A DNA stretch of 8,198 nucleotides from Flavobacteriales bacterium UBA5871 (GTDB taxonomy: Bacteria; Bacteroidota; Bacteroidia; Flavobacteriales_D; Crocinitomicaceae). Where the stretch lies: contig DJFN01000134.1 in NCBI GenBank assembly GCA_002432085.1, positions 11,746-19,943 of the forward strand, in the 5' to 3' direction. Shown piece after piece: positions 1-5,533 of this stretch. The position numbers and the translations under genes are program-made. How positions within the stretch are numbered: the first letter of the stretch is position 1; every line of letters begins with the position of its first letter. A model generated the notes under the pieces. That model was not told where the DNA came from. It saw only the letters and a list, made by a program, of their open reading frames with translations, and did not search any database.

Positions 1-482
1 AATTGAGCTCCGGCACGTGGCTGTGGATCTGGAATGCGGATAAAATTCCGCCGCACCTGGCTGTTTCGCAAAACGACGATTATTTCAGCCTGACTTATAA
101 GGAGTGCGAGATTGCCAAAAGCGTGCGTTCCATGGTCCGGAAAGCAAAACGTGCAAAAATCCCGCTCGTACTGGTCGACCTCTCTGAAGTAATGCCAAAA
201 TCCGATTTTACTGCAATTTTTCAACAGTACGAAAGCGCCGCTGCCAACCGAGTAACCTGTCTCACGCCTATAAAACAAGTTTTTGGATTTTCTGAGAAGA
301 TCGGCCAGCTGTCGGAGTTGTTAACAGAATTGGAACAGACCGGGAAGCTAGCGAAGGTTTTTGCAGTACATTTGACAAGCGACTACCACGGAATCCCCGC
401 CTATTCGGTTTCCGATATTTTACAACGCATAGAACAATTGCATGATGCTAGCAGGTCAGAAAGTCCGATTGCGTCCCGTTGA
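1..482 (+). CDS. Unrecognised protein, 5' end cut by window edge
   Basis: The reading frame is open from the left edge to a TGA at 480-482, giving about 159 visible residues, so the true start probably lies outside the window; the TTG at position 3 need not be a start. I do not recognise the family. The visible part is soluble-looking, with no membrane segment or signal peptide. It begins with a Trp-rich stretch (TWLWIW), followed by a basic segment (SMVRKAKRAK) leading into a hydrophobic strand (IPLVLVDLSEV), which suggests an alternating alpha/beta fold, and then a helical region (GQLSELLTELEQTGKLAKVF). Codon use is like that of the following plus-strand genes. Its last 41 nt overlap the start of the acetyltransferase gene, which suggests translational coupling in one operon. 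The frame is very probably real because it is long, matches its neighbours in composition and is spaced like an operon member. The function is unknown. Confidence 0.6.
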   Translation, partial: LSSGTWLWIWNADKIPPHLAVSQNDDYFSLTYKECEIAKSVRSMVRKAKRAKIPLVLVDLSEVMPKSDFTAIFQQYESAAANRVTCLTPIKQVFGFSEKIGQLSELLTELEQTGKLAKVFAVHLTSDYHGIPAYSVSDILQRIEQLHDASRSESPIASR

Positions 483-969
483 AAAAGAGGATGCCACCCG
501 GCTGCTGCTGTGGGAAAACGACCCGCGGCACTGGAAGGTAAGTGGCACCGAAGTCCCTTTTTCCATGGACACGATCCTGGAATACATCTCGCAGGCACAG
601 CACATTCGTTCTCATGGGCAATTACGGTTGATGATCTGTCGGCTGGAAGACAACGAGCCTGTTGGCACGATTGATCTCTACAACGCAGATTTCAAGCACT
701 TGCGCGCCGCTGTAGGCATCTTGATAGCCGAAGAAGCGATGCGGCAGAACGGCTATGCGATCGAAGCGCTGGAACTGGCCGAACACTACGCGTTCAGAAT
801 CCTCGGATTCCACAACCTGTACTGTTCCGTTCACGGCGACAATGCACCAAGCCGGTCGTTGTTTGAAAAAGCGGGGTACGAGCAGGTGGGAAGGCGCAAA
901 AACTGGTTCCTGGAAAACAAGGAATGGATAGACGAAATTTTATATCAGAAATGGCTGGAAAAAAAGTAA
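442..969 (+). CDS. GNAT-family N-acetyltransferase (RimJ/RimL/SpeG-like, Acetyltransf_3)
   Basis: This 175-residue protein is one complete GNAT domain, which transfers acetyl from acetyl-CoA to an amine. The N-terminus (KVRLRPVEKEDA) is the typical first strand and helix of the RimJ/RimL/SpeG group. The strand VGILI at about residues 91-95 precedes the acetyl-CoA pyrophosphate-binding motif RQNGYA (residues 101-106, matching Q/R-x-x-G-x-G/A), and the C-terminal signature N-x-P-S-x-x-L-F-E-K-A-G-Y covers residues 134-146. Length is normal for a single-domain GNAT. The substrate cannot be told from sequence; a protein N-terminus, a polyamine or a small amine are all possible. Two adjacent ATGs (442 and 445) could start it, and I chose the first. 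It overlaps the preceding frame by 41 nt and the mltG start by 19 nt, so it is probably co-transcribed with both. No clear Shine-Dalgarno is visible, as is usual in Bacteroidota. Confidence 0.9.
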   Translation: MMLAGQKVRLRPVEKEDATRLLLWENDPRHWKVSGTEVPFSMDTILEYISQAQHIRSHGQLRLMICRLEDNEPVGTIDLYNADFKHLRAAVGILIAEEAMRQNGYAIEALELAEHYAFRILGFHNLYCSVHGDNAPSRSLFEKAGYEQVGRRKNWFLENKEWIDEILYQKWLEKK

Positions 970-2024
970 GCGGAAAGAAACGAATGGTGCGTATGGTCCT
1001 GTTGGGGGGACTGGTTGTAGCAATAGCACTGGCTGCCTGGAAATGGGACAAAGTCATGATGTTGTGGTACGGAAGCACCAAAACGATCAACACAGTCGAA
1101 ATGAAAATCGCGGTAGATAATCGTCTTTCCATCGAAGAAATTGCTGCTTTTTTCAAGAAGCAACAACTTATCGACGATACTGATTCGTTTCTTTATGTGG
1201 CCAATCTTAAAGGATTGACAGCTAAAACAGTAGAGCCTGGTATGTATGCCGTTCCGGCGAAGACTTCCTACCGCGATCTGTGCAATGCAATGTTGTCCGG
1301 AAAAATGGAAGTGGAAGTTGTCGTGACCTTCAATAATTGCAAAACCATTCACGATCTCGCAGCGAAAGTAAGCGAAGACCTGATGATCGACAGCACGGAG
1401 CTCGAGCAGTTCATCCTGGCCGACGCCACGCTCAACAAATACGATTTCACCGTAGAAACGATCCCGGCATTGTTCCTGCCAAATTCCTACCGCATGTATT
1501 ACGATACCGACAAAGAGGAATTCGTGAAGCGTATGGCCGAAGAGTTCAAGAAATTCTGGACACCGGAACGACTGGCGAAACTGAAGGAAGTCGGTTTGAA
1601 TTCTCCGTCACAAGCGGTAACATTGGCTTCGATCGTTTACGGCGAACAATCCAAAAACGCTTCCGAATGGCCGATCATTGCCGGTTTGTACCTGAATCGC
1701 GTTCGTACGGGAATGAAATTGCAATCCGATCCGACCTTCAAATTTTGCTGGGGCGATCAGCTCGAAGGCGTTCAGCGTCTGACCTACGAACACCGCGCGA
1801 AAGATTGTCCTTACAATACCTATCTCTATGCCGGTTTGCCCCCGGGACCGATTTCCATGCCGCCAACAGGTGTGATCGATGCCGTGCTCAATCCGGATAA
1901 GAACGACTACCTCTATATGTGTGCCCAGCCGAATTACGAAGGCTTGCACAATTTTACCCACGATTATGCTGTTCATGCCCGAAATGCGAAGGAATTCCAG
2001 AACTGGCTTGCAACGCAACAATAA
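951..2024 (+). CDS. mltG: Endolytic murein transglycosylase MltG (YceG-like)
   Basis: This 357-residue protein is an inner-membrane lytic transglycosylase that cuts nascent peptidoglycan strands and is thought to terminate glycan elongation. A short basic N-terminus (AGKKVSGKKRMVRM) leads into one membrane helix at about residues 14-31, leaving the rest periplasmic. A LysM-like subdomain occupies roughly residues 48-110, and the YceG catalytic domain follows. The active-site region reads LASIVYGEQ (the likely catalytic Glu is residue 232), followed by the family hallmarks YLNRVRTGMKLQSDPT and YNTYLYAGLPPGPISMP near the C-terminus. Length is close to the roughly 340 residues of the E. coli enzyme. 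I chose ATG 951 over the in-frame ATG 924 because it leaves a short basic anchor directly before the membrane helix and a smaller overlap (19 rather than 46 nt) with the acetyltransferase gene; 924 remains possible. Only 9 nt separate its stop from the next gene. The active-site wording IVYGEQ differs from E. coli IVEKET. Confidence 0.93.
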   Translation: MAGKKVSGKKRMVRMVLLGGLVVAIALAAWKWDKVMMLWYGSTKTINTVEMKIAVDNRLSIEEIAAFFKKQQLIDDTDSFLYVANLKGLTAKTVEPGMYAVPAKTSYRDLCNAMLSGKMEVEVVVTFNNCKTIHDLAAKVSEDLMIDSTELEQFILADATLNKYDFTVETIPALFLPNSYRMYYDTDKEEFVKRMAEEFKKFWTPERLAKLKEVGLNSPSQAVTLASIVYGEQSKNASEWPIIAGLYLNRVRTGMKLQSDPTFKFCWGDQLEGVQRLTYEHRAKDCPYNTYLYAGLPPGPISMPPTGVIDAVLNPDKNDYLYMCAQPNYEGLHNFTHDYAVHARNAKEFQNWLATQQ

Positions 2025-2033
2025 AAACTATTC

Positions 2034-3041
2034 ATGGATCGTCGATCATTTGTAAGAGCCGGAATGCTCGGGGTTGCCGCCGGTGTTACGAAACCTTTAT
2101 GGGCCGGAAGCCCTTTGCTGGAGCAGCAGGCTGAACAGGAGCAGGACCGTTTCGTTGCGTATATGCCGGTCATGGTTTCCACCTGGAAACATGGAATGGA
2201 AGCGAACAAAGCCGGTTGGGAAATTCTCAAAAACGGTGGCAGCTCGCTGGATGCCGTTGAAGCGGGTGCGCGTGTAACAGAGTCCGATCTGTCGAACCGA
2301 AGCGTCGGAATCGGCGGTATGCCCGACCGTGAAGGACACGTTACGCTCGACGCGTGTATCATGGATTGGGAATCGCGCTGTGGCGCTGTTGCTTACCTGG
2401 AAGGCATTGCGCATCCGGTGAGCGTGGCGCGCCACATCATGGAAAACACGCCGCACGTGATGCTGGTAGGCTCCGGCGCGAAAAAATACGCTCTCAAAAA
2501 CAAATTCGAGACCATCAAAACACCGCTCCCGGCCGTTAAAAAGGAATGGAAGCAGTGGAAAAAAGACCAGAATAAGGTCGAGCATCCGGAAGTCAACCAC
2601 GAAAATCACGACACGATCGGTTTGCTGGCGATGGATACAAACGGCCGAATTAGTGGTGCGTGTACAACTTCCGGCTGGGCTTATAAATTGCCGGGTCGGG
2701 TAGGAGATTCTCCGTTGATCGGCGCCGGACTCTTCATCGACCAGGAAGTCGGCGGAGCCGTTGCAACAGGCCTGGGTGAATCCATTATTCGCATTGCCGG
2801 AAGCCACACCGTGGTGGAATTGATGCGCCAGGGACGCACGCCGCAGGAAGCCTGCCGGGAAACGGTTGAGCGATTGATCCGCAAACACAAAGACCTGACG
2901 GGATTGCAATGCGGTTTCATTGCGATGGATACCCGCGGTCGGGTGGGCGCTTATTCGGTGTTCAACGGTTTTAATTATGCACTGCGTACCAACCTGGATG
3001 AACAGCTGGTCGACGCCGAATACAATCGTTCGTGGGAATAA
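2034..3041 (+). CDS. N4-(beta-N-acetylglucosaminyl)-L-asparaginase (glycosylasparaginase, Ntn hydrolase T2)
   Basis: This 335-residue enzyme cleaves the GlcNAc-Asn bond left after N-glycoprotein breakdown. It is made as a precursor that self-cleaves to expose an N-terminal Thr. The cleavage motif HDTIG is present with Thr194 as the predicted nucleophile. From memory of the Flavobacterium meningosepticum enzyme, Thr152, Thr170, Arg180 and Asp183 correspond here to Thr194, Thr212, Arg222 and Asp225 with one constant offset, and Trp11 to Trp51, so the catalytic set looks complete. Other shared blocks are RSVGIGGMPDREG, TPHVMLVGSGA and GRVGDSPLIGAGLF. The N-terminus (DRRSFVRAG followed by a mild hydrophobic stretch to about residue 24) resembles a twin-arginine leader, implying export, possibly already folded. 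The gene begins 9 nt after mltG, and its TAA overlaps the ATG of the GH2 gene by one base (TAATG), so the two are probably translationally coupled. Composition is moderate GC, as in the upstream genes. Confidence 0.94.
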   Translation: MDRRSFVRAGMLGVAAGVTKPLWAGSPLLEQQAEQEQDRFVAYMPVMVSTWKHGMEANKAGWEILKNGGSSLDAVEAGARVTESDLSNRSVGIGGMPDREGHVTLDACIMDWESRCGAVAYLEGIAHPVSVARHIMENTPHVMLVGSGAKKYALKNKFETIKTPLPAVKKEWKQWKKDQNKVEHPEVNHENHDTIGLLAMDTNGRISGACTTSGWAYKLPGRVGDSPLIGAGLFIDQEVGGAVATGLGESIIRIAGSHTVVELMRQGRTPQEACRETVERLIRKHKDLTGLQCGFIAMDTRGRVGAYSVFNGFNYALRTNLDEQLVDAEYNRSWE

Positions 3042-5533
3042 TGCGCTTGCTGTTTGTACTCATGTTCCTGAGTACTGTTCCTGCTTTCGGACAGGTGCTC
3101 AAATGGGAATTCAAACATCCGGTTTCGGGGAAATGGTACAAGCTGGGTTATCGTGGCTCCGTTCAGGAAGCCTTGATCGAAGCCGGCGAATTGCCCGATC
3201 CTTTTGTAGGAACGAACGAAAAGCAATTTACGTGGATCGAGCGCTACAATTGGGAATTCCGGTCCGAATTCACGCTTTCCGAAGAAGATCGCAAGAAAAA
3301 TTCCCTCGACCTGGAATTCGAAAACGTCGATACCTACGCAAAAGTTTACGTCAACAACAAGCTCGTCGGAACGACCGAGAATTGTTACATCACCTACCGT
3401 TTCGATATCAAAAAGCTGGTGAAATCAGGCAGGAATACCGTTCGGTTGGTATTCGAATCGCCGGTTGCGTATCAGAAAAAGCACATGAAAGAGGTAGGAG
3501 TGATCCTGCCGTCTCCGAACGATCTCGGCGAAGTTTCCGCAGCGCCTTACTGCCGTAAGCCGCAGTACCAGTTCGGCTGGGATTGGGCGCCGCGCATCAC
3601 GACCATCGGCTTCTGGAAACCCGTGAATGTGATCGCGTATAACGATAACCGGGTGATCGGAAAGAACATTCGTACGCTGAGCGTGAATGAGAACGAAGCG
3701 GTGATCGAATTCACGCTGATGCTGCGCAATAACACAAAAGATACGCTGATCTGGAAAAGCAGTAATTACGGAGATCTGAAAGCCGTTCCGGAAAACGGTA
3801 TGATCAAGCGCATCGTGAAGGAACAAAATCCTTTGCTTTGGTGGCCGCGTGGTCATGGTGAGCAACATCTTTACGCCGACAGCTGGAGATTATTGATGAC
3901 ATCCGGCCCGACGCCGACGCGCTTCAATGAGGATGTTTATTTCGGTATCAAGAAAATAGAGCTCATCACAGAGCCCGATCAGTGGGGAACGCCTTACATT
4001 ATTCGCGTAAACGGCAAAGACATCTTCTGCAAAGGCGCGAATTACATTCCGCAGGATATTTTTCCGGCCCGGGTACGCGACGGCCAGATCCATGAATCCG
4101 TAAAGCAGATGAAGGCCGCGAATTTCAACATGGTACGTGTCTGGGGCGGCGGCTATTATCCCGACGAAGCCTTTTACGAAGCCTGTGACGTAGCAGGGAT
4201 TATGGTCTGGCAGGATTTCATGTTCGCCAATTTCGATTATCCCGCGACCGATCCGGATTTCGTGATTCACGTGAAAAAGGAAATCTCCCAGTTCCTGAAC
4301 GCGACACAAGCGTCTCCATCGCTTGCTATCCTTTGCGGCGGCAGTGAAATCTATCAGCAGGGGGCCATGCTCGGTCTGCCGGAGCGCATCTGGAAAGGAG
4401 CGTTCTGCGAAGAGATTCTGGCAGAGCTCGCCGCTCAGTATCGGCCGGACCTGCCCTATATGGCTAATTCCCCTTCCGGCGGAGCTTTGCCCTTCCATCC
4501 CAATGCCGGTGTCGCGCATTACTACGGCGTCGGCGCCTATAAGCGCCCGCTCGAAGATGCGCGGCGGGCGAATGTGCGCTTTGCCGCCGAATGCCTGGCC
4601 TTTTCCAACCTTTCCGGAACCGAGACATTGGCCGGCGGCAAGGCCGGCATTCCTCGCGACGGAGGTGCCGACTGGGATTTCGAGGACGTGCGCGACCACT
4701 ATCTCGGCGATCTCTACGCCGTCGACCCACAGCAGCTTCGGCAGAATGACGTTGAGCGCTATCTCATGCTCTCCCGCGTCGTTACCGGGGAGGTGATGGA
4801 AGCGACCTTTGCCGAATGGCGACGGCCGGGCTCCACCTGCAACGGTGCCTTGGTATTTACCTTTCAGGATATAATGCCTGGCCCCGGATGGGGCGTGGTC
4901 GGCGTCGATGGTCTACCGAAGCCAGCCTGGTATGCGTTGAAGCGGGCTTTTCGACCGCTCCAAGTCCTCTTTGCAGACGAGGGCACGAACGGGCTCGATG
5001 TTCACCTCGTGAACGAGATGCCGGTCAGCCTGCCGGTTACGCTCGAGATTGCCTGCCTGCGTGATGGCAAGCTTCCCGTGGTTTCCGGCCGCCGCGAGCT
5101 GATGCTGCCTGCTCGCGGTAGCGAAAGCCTGGCCTGTACCGACCTCTTCGGCGCCTTCTTCGACACCGGCTATGCCTACCGCTTCGGACCACCCTCCCAC
5201 GACGTGACCGTGGCCCGATTGAGGCATGGCGAGACAGGTGCAGTTCTCGCCGAGGCCTTTCATTTTCCGCTCGGACGCCCCTCTGCACTTCATGATGCCG
5301 AGATAAGCGCGGCGCTGGTCGAGGATCCTTCAGGGTTCTGGCTGGAGCTTGCAACCGACCTTTTCGCACAGTCGGTCAATCTGGATGTTCCAGGCTACCG
5401 CGCTGCCGACAACTGGTTCCATCTGGCGCCGGGCGATAAGAAACGCGTGCGGCTTGTCGCAGAGGTTACTGCGGTTGATCGGCCGCAGGGTGTCGTCCGC
5501 TCACTCGGCAGCCGCCGCCCCATATATTTCTGA
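3041..5533 (+). CDS. GH2 beta-mannosidase, apparent Bacteroidota/rhizobial chimera
   Basis: The 830-residue product has the layout of GH2 beta-mannosidases, which release beta-linked mannose from oligosaccharide ends. It has a Sec-type leader (MRLLFVLMFLSTVPAFG, no lipobox Cys), an N-terminal jelly-roll domain (about 20-195, with YQFGWDWAPR), an Ig-like domain (about 200-305), a TIM barrel (about 310-640) and a C-terminal beta domain. The likely acid/base is Glu436 (LCGGSE) and the likely nucleophile Glu517 (RFAAECLAF). I chose ATG 3041 because it overlaps the previous stop as TAATG and begins a clean signal peptide; GTG 3032 would add only three residues. Residues 1 to about 390 carry Bacteroidota-type wording (VWGGGYYPDEAFYEACD), whereas from NFDYP (397-401) through TQASPSLA and SEIYQQGAMLGLPERIWKG the wording is of the rhizobial type. 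Base composition and codon choice change in the same region. Both catalytic residues are therefore in the rhizobial part, while the export signal is in the other. The frame has no stop or shift across the joint. Confidence 0.88.
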   Translation: MRLLFVLMFLSTVPAFGQVLKWEFKHPVSGKWYKLGYRGSVQEALIEAGELPDPFVGTNEKQFTWIERYNWEFRSEFTLSEEDRKKNSLDLEFENVDTYAKVYVNNKLVGTTENCYITYRFDIKKLVKSGRNTVRLVFESPVAYQKKHMKEVGVILPSPNDLGEVSAAPYCRKPQYQFGWDWAPRITTIGFWKPVNVIAYNDNRVIGKNIRTLSVNENEAVIEFTLMLRNNTKDTLIWKSSNYGDLKAVPENGMIKRIVKEQNPLLWWPRGHGEQHLYADSWRLLMTSGPTPTRFNEDVYFGIKKIELITEPDQWGTPYIIRVNGKDIFCKGANYIPQDIFPARVRDGQIHESVKQMKAANFNMVRVWGGGYYPDEAFYEACDVAGIMVWQDFMFANFDYPATDPDFVIHVKKEISQFLNATQASPSLAILCGGSEIYQQGAMLGLPERIWKGAFCEEILAELAAQYRPDLPYMANSPSGGALPFHPNAGVAHYYGVGAYKRPLEDARRANVRFAAECLAFSNLSGTETLAGGKAGIPRDGGADWDFEDVRDHYLGDLYAVDPQQLRQNDVERYLMLSRVVTGEVMEATFAEWRRPGSTCNGALVFTFQDIMPGPGWGVVGVDGLPKPAWYALKRAFRPLQVLFADEGTNGLDVHLVNEMPVSLPVTLEIACLRDGKLPVVSGRRELMLPARGSESLACTDLFGAFFDTGYAYRFGPPSHDVTVARLRHGETGAVLAEAFHFPLGRPSALHDAEISAALVEDPSGFWLELATDLFAQSVNLDVPGYRAADNWFHLAPGDKKRVRLVAEVTAVDRPQGVVRSLGSRRPIYF
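4165..4335. other. Breakpoint zone between Bacteroidota-like and rhizobial-like DNA
   Basis: Upstream of this zone genes have moderate GC, plus-strand packing and Bacteroidota-like proteins. Downstream, both the rest of the GH2 frame and the next two genes are GC-rich and rhizobial-like. Within the GH2 frame the block DEAFYEACD (residues 375-383) looks Bacteroidota and the block NFDYPATDPDF (residues 397-407) looks alphaproteobacterial. Between them lies VWQDFMFA (residues 389-396, bases 4205-4228), a stretch common to both kinds of mannosidase, so the switch most likely falls at or just before it. The exact base cannot be placed by eye. No repeat, IS end, tRNA or att-like site is visible at the joint. 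Whether it is an assembly or cloning artefact or a biological recombination cannot be settled from sequence; the artefact is more likely. Confidence 0.65.

Noticed and set aside
924..950. Earlier ATG for mltG
   Set aside because: It adds nine residues before the basic anchor and increases overlap with the acetyltransferase gene to 46 nt; not excluded, but ATG 951 fits better.
2097..2909. 270-residue open frame on the minus strand
   Set aside because: It is antisense to the glycosylasparaginase gene, which matches its family over its whole length; the translation is low in plausible structure.
2920..3558. 212-residue plus-strand frame bridging the asparaginase and GH2 genes
   Set aside because: It overlaps two well-supported genes in another frame and is rich in Arg and Ser with no recognisable motif.
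4165..4335. Site-specific integration site or mobile element border at the composition switch
   Set aside because: No integrase, transposase, terminal inverted repeat, tRNA end or direct repeat is seen; the switch falls in a conserved coding motif instead.
3890..4699. 269-residue open frame on the minus strand, spanning the chimera joint
   Set aside because: It lies wholly antisense to the GH2 gene, whose frame carries clear family motifs; the translation shows no recognisable domain and is best explained by codon bias leaving the opposite strand open.
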